A stretch of DNA of 64,000 nucleotides from Mycobacterium asiaticum (GTDB taxonomy: Bacteria > Actinomycetota > Actinomycetes > Mycobacteriales > Mycobacteriaceae). The stretch lies in assembly GCF_001673635.1 (NCBI RefSeq), contig NZ_LZMH01000082.1:1-64000 (forward strand), written 5' to 3'. Under the pieces are notes generated by a model. That model had not been told where the DNA came from, searched no databases, and saw nothing but the letters and a program-made list of their open reading frames with translations. This document shows, piece by piece, positions 25,003 to 33,526 of the stretch. The position numbers and the translations under genes are program-made. Within the stretch, counting starts at the first letter, position 1, and every line of letters begins with the position of its first letter.

Positions 25003-25833
25003 TCAGTGCAGCGGTTCTTCGCCGGCAATTACCGTGCGATGCATCAGGCGTCCACTGTGCGCGGCATACGGCAGCGCCCGGTGCATCGTCCCGGTGTTGT
25101 CCCAGACGAGCAGATCACCGATCTGCCATTCGTGCCGGTAGACATAGCGTGGTTGAGTGGCCCAATCACGAAGGCGCGCAAGCAGTGCGCGACTCTCCTC
25201 TACCGAGAGGCCCAGCACGTAATCCGCGGTCGCGCCGAGCAGCAGCGACTTACGCCCGGACCGGTGCGTCCAGACCAATGGGCACGACTTCGTCGGAGAC
25301 TTCTGCCAAAAGCAAATCTCTTCGTAGCTCATTTCGGGGCGTACGTAGTACTGCGACCGCTCTGCGCTGTGGACCACTCGAAGTTCAGCAATGGCCGCTT
25401 TGTCGGCATCGGGCAGGTCCTCGTATGCGGCGTAGGTGTTGCAGAACTCGGTTTGTCCGCCGGAATCGGACAGCTTGATCGCCCGCAGTACGGTGGCGAG
25501 ATTGGGATAGGGCTGCAGTGAGCCGTCGAAATGCCAGAACATCGAACCCTTGAGGTATTCGGCGCGCTGGTTCACCCGCTGGTCGAGTGAGATCTTGTAG
25601 ATGCCGTCCTCGCCCTCGTTCTGCACAATGCCGCCAAGGGATTTCGCGATTGCCACTTGCTGCGCATCGCTGATCTGCAGGCCGCGGAAGAAGATCACTC
25701 CGCGCTTTTCCAACGTGGCCCGAACGGCTTCGGCCACGCTGCCGCTGAGCAACGTCTGCAGGTCTGTCCTGATCTCGCTGCCGATCAGCGGTGTGCGGTC
25801 GATGATTTCAAGCCGTGTGGTGGACAGTCCCAT
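25003..25833 (-). CDS. TauD/TfdA-family 2-oxoglutarate-dependent dioxygenase
   Basis: A 276-aa Fe(II)/2-oxoglutarate dioxygenase. The facial triad is HFD (H101, D103) and H251 (TMHRALP), followed by an Arg (GRLMHR) that binds the 2-oxoglutarate carboxylate. The ATG at 25833 is chosen; a longer frame would run into the previous gene. It is the third gene of the Rieske / 107-aa / TauD run. The 107-aa gene ends two bases before its start. The substrate might be a sulfonate, phenoxy acid or a hydroxylated product of the Rieske enzyme; not decidable. Confidence 0.88.
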   Translation of the reverse strand: MGLSTTRLEIIDRTPLIGSEIRTDLQTLLSGSVAEAVRATLEKRGVIFFRGLQISDAQQVAIAKSLGGIVQNEGEDGIYKISLDQRVNQRAEYLKGSMFWHFDGSLQPYPNLATVLRAIKLSDSGGQTEFCNTYAAYEDLPDADKAAIAELRVVHSAERSQYYVRPEMSYEEICFWQKSPTKSCPLVWTHRSGRKSLLLGATADYVLGLSVEESRALLARLRDWATQPRYVYRHEWQIGDLLVWDNTGTMHRALPYAAHSGRLMHRTVIAGEEPLH

Positions 25834-25835
25834 GA

Positions 25836-26159
25836 TCAGCTCAGCCTGGTGAGGATGGTGTTCGCCGAATGCTTGACCCGCGGTTGGCGCCACAACTCGA
25901 CCGCCAACGATACGGTGATCAGCGAATACAACAAGTTGCGCAGGTTCGCGACGTCCTCGGGCAACGGCTCGGCATAGTCGAATTTGTCGATATAGGCGAC
26001 CGCCTCCTCGGCGTATGGGAACACCTCGTCGTAGAACGCCTGGATCTCGGTCATCGAACTGTTGACGCGTTTCACGTACCGCCGGTGTCCGTCCTCGATG
26101 GCCCACTCCGCGACCAGATGTTCGAGAGAGGAAAACTCCGGTGGCAGAGCGGTATTCAT
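25836..26159 (-). CDS. Conserved hypothetical protein (107 aa) between two oxygenases
   Basis: A 107-aa acidic, helical protein starting within the last codon of the Rieske gene (ATGA overlap) and ending two bases before the TauD gene. Aromatic/acidic blocks include VAEWAIEDGHRRYVKR and FYDEVFPYAEEAVAYIDKF. It lacks a signal or membrane span. It is much shorter than a typical Rieske beta subunit (about 160-180 aa, NTF2 fold), but its position suggests an accessory or small subunit. Confidence 0.75.
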   Translation of the reverse strand: MNTALPPEFSSLEHLVAEWAIEDGHRRYVKRVNSSMTEIQAFYDEVFPYAEEAVAYIDKFDYAEPLPEDVANLRNLLYSLITVSLAVELWRQPRVKHSANTILTRLS

Positions 26160-27442
26160 TGGTTCACCTCGGTCAGCGCCCGCTCGCCTGCCGCCACGTA
26201 ATCGCCGACCACCTTGTGCAGGTGACGCAACAGGATCTCCTCGTCGTTCATCGTGAAGTGCGTGAGTACGCCACTGTTGAGCATCGCCTGCAGGCCTTCG
26301 GACGGACTGGCGTCTTCGAGGATGATGTCGTTGAGGAAGGTCACCGTCAGCTCCTGGCCAAGCCTCTCCCTGTGCGTCTTGGGCGGCTGGTAGAACATCT
26401 CGGCTTCGAAGATGTGCGAGTGCGGACCCGTCGGCCAATGGGCGTGCGTGCTGAAGCCCGAGGCCCCGAAGATCAGTACGAAGTTCGGGAAGAACTGAAA
26501 GGAATCGAAACCGTACTTTTCCGACCGCGTGGGATTCAGACCCGCAGGCATGGGCCCGCGATCGGTTCGCTTGTTCCACGGGCCCGCGGCGCTTGCTTCC
26601 ATCACGCATTCGATCGGCTTGGAGTAGGGCGTTTTCTGCGATGGCTCCCCGGAGAACGAGAACATTCGATGTGGCCCGTCGAGCTGATAGGCCAACGCGT
26701 CGGTGAATGGGTTCGGCTGGTCGAACGCCTCTCTGGCCTCGGCGGTGAGCGCCCCGAACGAGGCGGCATGCAGGTACGGGCCGTGGTAGCTCTCGGCGAA
26801 CCCGTCGAGGAAGATTTTCCAGTTGCACTGCAACTCCACCGTGAACCGGTACACCTGGTGCGGCCCGGCGAAGGGGTAACCCTCGATGCCGTGGGCCAAC
26901 TCGCCGAGGTAGGAGCGCAGCGACTCGGTGTTGTGCGGGTTGAGGTTGATAAAGATGAAGCCTTCCCATACATCGCATTGGATGCCGGGCACCCGGCAGC
27001 TGTCCGCATCGAAGTCCAGCAGCAGATCCTTGCGGGTGGCGGCGTGCAGCGAGCCGTCCAAGTTGTACCGCCAGCCGTGAAAACGGCAGTACAGCAAGGG
27101 CGCCCGGCCCTGTACTTCCTGGAACGGATCGTCCTGCCACAGCAACTTGTTGCCGCGGTGCGGACAAATGTTGTGCAGAGCGCGGATGACGTCGTCCTTG
27201 CCTCGCACGATGATGACCGAGGTATTGAGGAACTTGAGTTCGCGGGTGAAATAGCTGCCGGCGCGCGGCACCCGTTCCACGCGTCCGACGTAGAGCCAGG
27301 TCTTCTTGAAGACGTGCTCTCGCTCCTTGTCGTAGAACTCCCGTGACACACAGTCTTCCAGCGACACCTGGCCGCGCCCCAGTTCTGGGTACGCGTCGGT
27401 CCAGTGCCCGCTCGCCGGTTTGCTCAGTACGTCGCGACCCAT
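26156..27442 (-). CDS. Rieske non-haem iron oxygenase, alpha subunit type
   Basis: A 428-aa aromatic-ring-hydroxylating type oxygenase. The Rieske ligands are C93-x-H95 and C119-x2-H122 (CPHRGNKLLW, CRFHGWRY). The mononuclear iron site is FAESYHGPYLH with H220 and H225. The ATG at 27442 has GAGGAGGAGG upstream; the longer open frame overlaps the LysR promoter. First gene of a three-gene operon with the 107-aa protein and TauD dioxygenase. Reductase and ferredoxin are not present nearby. Confidence 0.92.
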   Translation of the reverse strand: MGRDVLSKPASGHWTDAYPELGRGQVSLEDCVSREFYDKEREHVFKKTWLYVGRVERVPRAGSYFTRELKFLNTSVIIVRGKDDVIRALHNICPHRGNKLLWQDDPFQEVQGRAPLLYCRFHGWRYNLDGSLHAATRKDLLLDFDADSCRVPGIQCDVWEGFIFINLNPHNTESLRSYLGELAHGIEGYPFAGPHQVYRFTVELQCNWKIFLDGFAESYHGPYLHAASFGALTAEAREAFDQPNPFTDALAYQLDGPHRMFSFSGEPSQKTPYSKPIECVMEASAAGPWNKRTDRGPMPAGLNPTRSEKYGFDSFQFFPNFVLIFGASGFSTHAHWPTGPHSHIFEAEMFYQPPKTHRERLGQELTVTFLNDIILEDASPSEGLQAMLNSGVLTHFTMNDEEILLRHLHKVVGDYVAAGERALTEVNQ

Positions 27443-27521
27443 GAGGCCCTCCTCCTCTCGGCCCCGATCCCACCCCCGGCCGAAGTTAGCACTTGACCAG
27501 GTGCGCAAATAGGTCTTCACT

Positions 27522-27538
27522 TGCAACACCCTGTTGCA
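27522..27538. promoter_or_regulatory. LysR-type operator palindrome
   Basis: TGCAACA-CCC-TGTTGCA, perfect 7-bp arms with a 3-base spacer and the T-N11-A geometry of LysR boxes. It lies 16 bases before the LysR start and 80 bases from the Rieske start. Confidence 0.65.
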
Positions 27539-27554
27539 TTTTTGGAACGCGCCC

Positions 27555-28475
27555 ATGGAACAAAATCTGCCGTTCGACCTCGATGCCTTGCTGGTATTCG
27601 GCAAGGTGGTCGAGTGCCGGAGTCTTTCCAAGGCGGCGACGCTGCTGGGAATGCCCAAGTCGACCGTTAGCCGCAAGCTCAGCAAGCTGGAGGCCGACCT
27701 CGGCATCAAGCTGCTCCGCAAGAACACCCATCAGCTCTCGGTGACCGACCTCGGCGAGAAGATCTACGGCCACGGCATCAATATCCTGGCCGAGGCCAAC
27801 GGGGTGCGCGCCCTGGTCGAGAAGAGCAAGCAAGAGCCGCGTGGCGAGTTGCGCGTGGCGATACCGGTGTTCGTCGGGATCGACTACGCCTCACGGGTCG
27901 GCGCCGCGTTCCTGCGCCGCTACCCGAATTCGCGCTTGGATATCCGGTTGGTGGACAACGTCGTTCACCCCGTGCACGACGGATTTGACGTCGTCTTCGG
28001 CACCGGTCCGCTGCCGGATTCAACACTGATCGCGCGAAAAGTTTTCAGCCTGCAGCTTTTTCTGTGCGCTTCGGCCAATTTTGTCCGCGAGCTTCCCGAA
28101 CCCCTCAGCACTCCGGCCCAGTTGAAATCCGTGCCCTTCATCGACTGCGGCGTCTGCGAAGGGTCCGGCAAGCTCACGCTCGCCAAGAACAAGCGGCGCT
28201 ATGAGCTGAACCCCTTGATTCGGGCCCGCGCCAACAACTTTCAGGTTGGCAAACAGTACATCTTGCAAGGCCTGGGCGTTGGCGCGATGCCCAACCAGAT
28301 CATTGTCACGGCCGAGTTGCGCGACGGAAGCATCGTCCCGGTGCTACCGGACTGGACCCTGACCCGCACGGACGTGTACATGATCCATCCGTTCCAGCTG
28401 TCCTTCTCGACGTTGATCAGCGCCTTCTACGAGACCGCGTGCGACATCATCACCGAGAACTCAGCGCGGGCGTGA
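27555..28475 (+). CDS. LysR-family transcriptional regulator
   Basis: A 306-aa LysR regulator. The N-terminal winged HTH covers about residues 8-65 (FGKVVECRSLSKAATLLGMP, then STVSRKLSKLEADLG). The co-inducer domain follows, with GELRVAIPVFVG and FPRE-type strands. Divergent from the Rieske operon and the likely activator of it. The ATG at 27555 is preferred over a TTG seven codons upstream that lies within the palindrome. Confidence 0.9.
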   Translation: MEQNLPFDLDALLVFGKVVECRSLSKAATLLGMPKSTVSRKLSKLEADLGIKLLRKNTHQLSVTDLGEKIYGHGINILAEANGVRALVEKSKQEPRGELRVAIPVFVGIDYASRVGAAFLRRYPNSRLDIRLVDNVVHPVHDGFDVVFGTGPLPDSTLIARKVFSLQLFLCASANFVRELPEPLSTPAQLKSVPFIDCGVCEGSGKLTLAKNKRRYELNPLIRARANNFQVGKQYILQGLGVGAMPNQIIVTAELRDGSIVPVLPDWTLTRTDVYMIHPFQLSFSTLISAFYETACDIITENSARA

Positions 28476-28479
28476 CCCG

Positions 28480-29430
28480 CTATAACTCCGGAATGATCGA
28501 GGCGAGGAATTCCTGGGTCCGTCGTCGCGACCGGGTGCGCGCCGACACGTCGTCACCGAGCGGGACGACACGAGCCGCGAGGTCGGTGACACCGGCCTCT
28601 CGGTAGCGGCGTAACCGCCCGAGGATCGCCGCGTCGTCCCCGGCGGCCATGGTGTCCCCGACATCTCTGGCATCGCCATGTTCAAGCAGGCGAACATAAT
28701 TCGGCGAGAAGTCCGCGTGACCGAGGACCTCGCTGGCGTAGCCGCGCGCCTTCTCTGCCTCGCCGTTGGCGCAGAGGGCGACGGGAACCCCGGCCACGAT
28801 GCGCGGCTCGGGACCCCCGGCGGCCGCTGCGGCGATATGTGGCGCTACATGGTCCCGGATGGCTCGCTCGTCGGCCATCCACAGGATGGTGCCGGCTGTG
28901 CGCTCGCCGGCGATGCGCAACATCCTCGGCCCCAGCGCGGCCAACAGAACGGGCATCTCGAAGGCGTCGGTGACATCGACGCTGGAGTGAACGCGGTAGC
29001 TTCCGTTCTCCACGTGTACCGAACCGACTCCGGCGAATGCCGCCCGCAGCACGTCTAGATAGTCACCGACAAGATGAGCAGGCCGGTCGTAGGGCAACCC
29101 CAATTGTCCCGTGACGATCCAGTGATGGGAGGGACCGATGCCGAGCGTGAACCTCCCGCCACACGCCACCTGGGTGGTGAGTGCCTGCTGGGCCATGATC
29201 ATCGGGTGGCGCGTCTGGATCGGCACGACGGCCGTCCCCAATTCGATGCGACTGGTGGCCTGGCCCAGCACGGTGAGGGCGGTCATCGCATCCAGGTAAC
29301 CCGGCACCTGGGGCATCCAAAACGAGTGGAAGCCGGCACTTTCGGCCCGCGTCGCGTCGTCGATCAGCCCGGCCAGCCGATCCGACCGGGGGCGCTCCTT
29401 ATCGGAGCCGACCATCAGACCAACGCGCAC
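28480..29430 (-). CDS. LLM-class F420-dependent oxidoreductase
   Basis: A 316-aa luciferase-like protein: MRVGLMVGS strand, AESAGFHSFWMPQVPGYLDA, GTAVVPIQTRHPMIMAQQALT and FTLGIGPSHHWIV mark an F420-dependent reductase of the methylene-H4MPT reductase type. It is convergent with the LysR gene (4-bp gap). It may form an operon with the DABB-like gene upstream (12 bases apart). Confidence 0.86.
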   Translation of the reverse strand: MRVGLMVGSDKERPRSDRLAGLIDDATRAESAGFHSFWMPQVPGYLDAMTALTVLGQATSRIELGTAVVPIQTRHPMIMAQQALTTQVACGGRFTLGIGPSHHWIVTGQLGLPYDRPAHLVGDYLDVLRAAFAGVGSVHVENGSYRVHSSVDVTDAFEMPVLLAALGPRMLRIAGERTAGTILWMADERAIRDHVAPHIAAAAAGGPEPRIVAGVPVALCANGEAEKARGYASEVLGHADFSPNYVRLLEHGDARDVGDTMAAGDDAAILGRLRRYREAGVTDLAARVVPLGDDVSARTRSRRRTQEFLASIIPEL

Positions 29431-29442
29431 AAGACCTCCCTG

Positions 29443-30162
29443 CTACGGCACATAGCGATCCCACTCGTAAGGCACGACCGCATGAAACGGTGCGGCCAGC
29501 AGCGCTTCGGTGCCCGCCGTACGCCAGCCGGCCTCGAGCACGGGGCGCAGCCGCTTGGCTGTGGTGACCGGGTCCGCGTCGAGGAAGCAATAGCTGATCC
29601 ACTGGGCGGGTTCTTGCACCGTGGCCGCGGACCAGACGCCCGCCACCCCATCGATGTGGGCCAGCTCGTTGCTCGGCGCGTTCCCCCGTTCGACCAGCAG
29701 GAAGACTCCCCGCAGCGGTAGCCACGGCAGCACATCGGCGCCGACCTTGACTCGCGGGGAGGCGGACTTGCGCGTCACCTCGTAGACCCCCCGTTGCACC
29801 GGGGGCAGCAACGGCATCATCCGCCCGGCGTCCCGCAGCGCCCTGCCGAGCTCGGTGAATGCCTCGAGCCCGTCGCGGTCGCTGAAAAAGTACGTCATCA
29901 CATGGTCGACCGGATCGAGCGGGTCCCGACTCGCCACTCGTGCTGACCGGCACTCGGGCGTGGACACCAGTCGCAGTGAAGCACGCAGGGTCGGCAGCCG
30001 GTATTGCTCAGGACGGTGATCCAGAGAGTGCCAGCGCAGATAGTCCGCGTCGGCGCCATGCGGATGACGGGTCGCCATCGACACGAACAGCGTGCTGATG
30101 TTCCCGTTCCCCGCGGCAAGAACATCGGCGTCCTCGTCGGTGGGCGTGCCAGGCAGCGTCAT
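29443..30162 (-). CDS. Dimeric alpha/beta-barrel-like (EthD-type) protein
   Basis: A 239-aa soluble protein. The N-terminal half (STLFVSMATRHPHGADADYL, RWHSLDHRPEQYRLP) resembles EthD/DABB domains, which process or bind aromatic and quinoid compounds. The second half repeats the fold loosely (GVFLLVERGNAP, HIDGVAGVWSAAT). The first gene of a two-gene run with the LLM reductase. Weak family match; the assignment is an inference from pattern. Confidence 0.5.
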   Translation of the reverse strand: MTLPGTPTDEDADVLAAGNGNISTLFVSMATRHPHGADADYLRWHSLDHRPEQYRLPTLRASLRLVSTPECRSARVASRDPLDPVDHVMTYFFSDRDGLEAFTELGRALRDAGRMMPLLPPVQRGVYEVTRKSASPRVKVGADVLPWLPLRGVFLLVERGNAPSNELAHIDGVAGVWSAATVQEPAQWISYCFLDADPVTTAKRLRPVLEAGWRTAGTEALLAAPFHAVVPYEWDRYVP

Positions 30163-30184
30163 GGCCCCGCGCCCGACACGATCC

Positions 30185-32353
30185 CTATTGCTGGTCGTCT
30201 GCTGGGTCGTCGTCTGCTGGGTCGTCGCGATCTTCCGGCGAGCACGAGGGAAGCTTATGCAGTGCGTCGGGATCCGGCCCCTCGGCCTTCAGGTACGGGC
30301 GGCCGTCTTCCGCGGTGGCGATCCGGATAGGGATCTCGGCGCCGCCCGCGCTGTCGGGTTCCACGTAGAGCTCGAGTTCGCCGGAGCCGACGAACAATAC
30401 GGCGTCGTCCGCGGAGAGTTTCCAAGGATGGCCGTCGGTGGGCCACCGGCCCCCGATGAGGCGGATGTCGCCGCGGTAGCCCTCCGCATCCTCGGGCGTG
30501 TCGGAAGAAACGCAACTGACCCATAACTTGGCCGGCAGCGGACGGAAATACACCGCGAGGCGCTGACGGTTGAGATCCGCGGCGATCGGGATGCCGATCG
30601 GTGGCAGCGAGGTGCCCTCGGGATTGTCGTTCAGCGATTTCTTCACCTCTCGTGAACCGATGCCGCTGCCGAACCAGTCGATTGTGAGCACCGTGGAGAA
30701 GTACTGAGCGATCGCCAGCGTCAACAGGCCGCCCGCCCCCGCGGCGCCCACCCCGGCGCCCGCCACCGCCGTCACCGGCAGTGCGATCAGCCCGGCGACC
30801 GCCGCCGCACCTGCCGCCGTCGCCACCTTGCCGGCCGCGGACAAACTGAAGTCCGCGCTGACGTCTGGCTCGGGAGGGTTCTGCGCCGGGCGCACGCCCA
30901 CGGTCCTGGGAAGCTCGTCGAACCACTCGTTGACCTGCTTGACTTCCGCCTCGTAGTCGTGATCGGTGGCCTCCCCCGCGCGCTTCTTCTCCCGCGCGGT
31001 CCGAAGCCTGCCCTCCAGGCTCTCGATCGTCTTGAGGTTGACCCGCCGGGTTTCTTCCTCCTTCGGGTCGCGCGGAATGTCGTCGAGGCCCATCTCGTAG
31101 GTGACCTTGAAATTGGCTTTGAAGTCATAGAGCTTGGTGTCGGCGCTGACGGCACCGTCGACAACCAGCCGGCCGTCCTTGGTGCGGGGCAGGATATCGG
31201 CTTCGATGGCGTCGAGGCTGCGCTCCTCACCGCCGATGTTGATTGTCTTGGGGCCTTGCAACAGGCACGGCACATCGGGGTCGAAGTCGTTCGCGTCCAG
31301 GTTGAAGGTGTTCATCACCGTGTCGCGAACCTGCCGCAGGACGCTCCAACCGGTGACAGCCAATCCCGTTTTCTCGTGGGGGTTTTCGGCAAGGACGGAT
31401 GCGGGCAGCTCCTCGCCGTGTGGCAGTTCGCGCAACGTCTGCACCTGCACCACCAGCGATTCGTGAGTGACGTCGCCGACGTTCCACCGCTGCACGATCG
31501 CGTCGATGGCCTTGAAGGTGGTGTCGTCCGGCGCCTGCGGATCCACGTCGACGGGCGACGGCAGCAGACTCTCGATGCCGTTGTCGCCCTTCTCGGCGAG
31601 CTGTGGCCGGACCGCATCAGCGATCTGCGCGGCCAGCGAGTCGAGCACCCTGATTCGGGCTTCGTCGTCGGAGATGCTGGGGTGCTGCAGCTTCTCCATA
31701 TTGACCAGTAACTCCCCCGCGACGCTGTGGGTGATCCAGTAGGCCTCGGCGTAGTCCAGTTCCCAGCTGATCCGCGGGTCCTGCCCCGCCAGCACGGTCA
31801 CGCCGTCCGGACGCCGTTCGACATCGGCACCGAACAGTCGCGGGCCGTATTCGTCGGACAACGGGGTGGCTAACAGCACTGGAGCGTCCTGCGCCGTGAA
31901 ATTCAATGCGATCGTCTGCTTGCCGGGCTCGGTCTCGTGCGGTTCGAGCTGCTCATGCACCGTGAGCCGGCCAAACACCGGAATCTCGTTGTAGGGGATC
32001 TCGCGGGACTCACCGGCGCGCGGACCTTCCGGGATCGTGACGGTCACGGGCGGCAGTTCCACCAGCGGGATGCAGGTCACCGAATCGATGACGATCTTCG
32101 AGTCGAAGATCACCAGGTCGATGGCGAAATGCCTTAACGGGTCCCGGGATTCGCCGTCTATCTCCTCCTGCCACAACCGTTCGTGCGAATCGAAGATGAA
32201 CCACACCCGGTCCAGCGTCAGGTCGATGGTGGCGGTCGCAGAGTAGCCGGTGCCGTCGACCGACTCGCTGCGCTTGTCACCACCGAACATCTCGACCGTC
32301 TGATCCTGGACGCGTTCGCGATGGATTTCGATCATCGTGTCGGGACGCTGCAT
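30185..32353 (-). CDS. Large protein of unknown function (722 aa) with a central hydrophobic hairpin
   Basis: A 722-aa acidic protein. About 500 residues of beta-rich polar sequence come first, then an Ala/Gly-rich hydrophobic region (GKVATAAGAAAVAGLIALPVTAV and on to LLTLAIAQYF) that could span the membrane twice. A further 160 polar residues follow, and the tail is DDPADDDPADDQQ. No family recognised. The ATG at 32353 has TAGGAG eight bases upstream. It stands alone, 22 bases from the next gene on the same strand. A surface, adhesion or lipid-binding role is possible but not supported. Confidence 0.75.
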   Translation of the reverse strand: MQRPDTMIEIHRERVQDQTVEMFGGDKRSESVDGTGYSATATIDLTLDRVWFIFDSHERLWQEEIDGESRDPLRHFAIDLVIFDSKIVIDSVTCIPLVELPPVTVTIPEGPRAGESREIPYNEIPVFGRLTVHEQLEPHETEPGKQTIALNFTAQDAPVLLATPLSDEYGPRLFGADVERRPDGVTVLAGQDPRISWELDYAEAYWITHSVAGELLVNMEKLQHPSISDDEARIRVLDSLAAQIADAVRPQLAEKGDNGIESLLPSPVDVDPQAPDDTTFKAIDAIVQRWNVGDVTHESLVVQVQTLRELPHGEELPASVLAENPHEKTGLAVTGWSVLRQVRDTVMNTFNLDANDFDPDVPCLLQGPKTINIGGEERSLDAIEADILPRTKDGRLVVDGAVSADTKLYDFKANFKVTYEMGLDDIPRDPKEEETRRVNLKTIESLEGRLRTAREKKRAGEATDHDYEAEVKQVNEWFDELPRTVGVRPAQNPPEPDVSADFSLSAAGKVATAAGAAAVAGLIALPVTAVAGAGVGAAGAGGLLTLAIAQYFSTVLTIDWFGSGIGSREVKKSLNDNPEGTSLPPIGIPIAADLNRQRLAVYFRPLPAKLWVSCVSSDTPEDAEGYRGDIRLIGGRWPTDGHPWKLSADDAVLFVGSGELELYVEPDSAGGAEIPIRIATAEDGRPYLKAEGPDPDALHKLPSCSPEDRDDPADDDPADDQQ
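30194..30223. repeat. Two perfect copies of a 15-bp tandem repeat
   Basis: GTCGTCTGCTGGGTC occurs twice in tandem, coding on the minus strand for the DPADD repeats at the C-terminus of the 722-aa protein. A 15-bp period keeps the frame. Confidence 0.8.
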
Positions 32354-32426
32354 GTCCACACTCCTAGGCGGTCGCAAGCGGGTTTGCGGATGCTGTACCC
32401 ACAATCAACCCGGAGTCAATCCCGTC

Positions 32427-33374
32427 GTGCTTGTCCAGTCGCCGTCAAGGCGGTTGACTCGCAGCGTGACCTGCGATCCCGGCGCGCACGACGGCGCATT
32501 CCATGCGGCCAGCGACGACCCCGAGTGGGCCGAGAGTGGTTGCTTTGCGATTTCGGTGCCCGAACGCGACATCAACGGGTTCCTGTACTTCTTCCACGAC
32601 GTGCGCTCCGGCATGTCCGGCGGCGGCCCGGCACTGTGGGACCCGACCGGGGAAATGCCGCACGACTGCCTTTTCTACGACTGGCGCTGGCGTCAACCAC
32701 CCACCGGCTCAATCGCTTTCGATGACTTCACGCTGCCGAACAGCCTGGGTCACCAGGTCATCGAGCCCGGCCGGCGGCATCGGCTCACGTATCGCCAGCT
32801 CGGCCTGGAGTTGGCGGTGGAGTGGACGGCGCTGATGCCACCGCACCACCTCGGGCCGCCGTCCGATGCGGCCGGCCACTTCGACCAGCCGGGCAGAATG
32901 ACCGGTCGGCTCAGCCTCGACGGCGCGGAACACGACATCGATTGCTTCTCCATGCGCGACCGCACCTGGGGCCCGCATCGTGCCGGTGCGGCACGGTCCG
33001 GTGACTACCTGTGGGCGATCGCCTCCCCGGACGACCACTGGCACGCCCTGGCGATGGAAAGCCGGGCCCCGGACGTAGACAGGGTCGTCGGCGGATACCT
33101 GTTCGCCGGCGGCCGGCTTGGCGAACTGGTCAGCGGTGAGCGCCGGGTGTTCATGCGCCACGATCGCGCGCCGGCGCAGGTGGTGTTAGAGGCCACCGAC
33201 GAGTACGGCCGCGCGCTGCACGCCGAAGGCCGGGTGCGCACGGCGCTGCGCTGGTTGGGCTGGCCGGGACGGCTGACCTATTGGACTCTGACCGACTGGA
33301 GCTGGAACGGTGTGCGTGGCTGGGGCGAGAACCAGGAGTTTCACGCCAGGGAACGAGTACGACGGCTCGGTTGA
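32427..33374 (+). CDS. DUF7064/DUF7065-like protein
   Basis: About 315 aa, beta-rich. Blocks such as FHAASDDPEWAESGCFAISV, ERDINGFLYFFHDVR, FDDFTLPNSLG and CFSMRDRTWGPH are typical of the paired DUF7065/DUF7064 proteins frequent in mycobacterial lipid or steroid regions. Start is uncertain: GTG at 32427 with GGAG 12 bases away, or GTG at 32466 just before the conserved part. It is divergent from the 722-aa gene. Function unknown. Confidence 0.65.
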   Translation: MLVQSPSRRLTRSVTCDPGAHDGAFHAASDDPEWAESGCFAISVPERDINGFLYFFHDVRSGMSGGGPALWDPTGEMPHDCLFYDWRWRQPPTGSIAFDDFTLPNSLGHQVIEPGRRHRLTYRQLGLELAVEWTALMPPHHLGPPSDAAGHFDQPGRMTGRLSLDGAEHDIDCFSMRDRTWGPHRAGAARSGDYLWAIASPDDHWHALAMESRAPDVDRVVGGYLFAGGRLGELVSGERRVFMRHDRAPAQVVLEATDEYGRALHAEGRVRTALRWLGWPGRLTYWTLTDWSWNGVRGWGENQEFHARERVRRLG

Positions 33375-33408
33375 CCAGCACCACAGGCGATCCACAGCAA
33401 TGCTGGTC
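33373..33408 (+). terminator. Possible stem-loop after DUF7065-like gene
   Basis: GACCAGCA (33373-33380) and TGCTGGTC (33401-33408) are perfect 8-bp arms with a 20-base loop, starting at the stop codon. No T-run follows. It lies in the 152-bp gap before the convergent phospholipase D gene. Confidence 0.35.
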
Positions 33409-33526
33409 CTCGATCTGCGGATCCGAGCCACACACATCTACGGACCCGAGCAGTGGGTTGGCCCGGCCGCCGATTGCCCGTTCGCCAGCACCGGCGGCGG
33501 GGGATGTCGCCGGAAGAAGACCGCCC

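Noticed and set aside
26141..27346. 401-aa plus-strand open frame
   Set aside because: Fully antisense to the Rieske oxygenase gene, with no recognisable domain or RBS.
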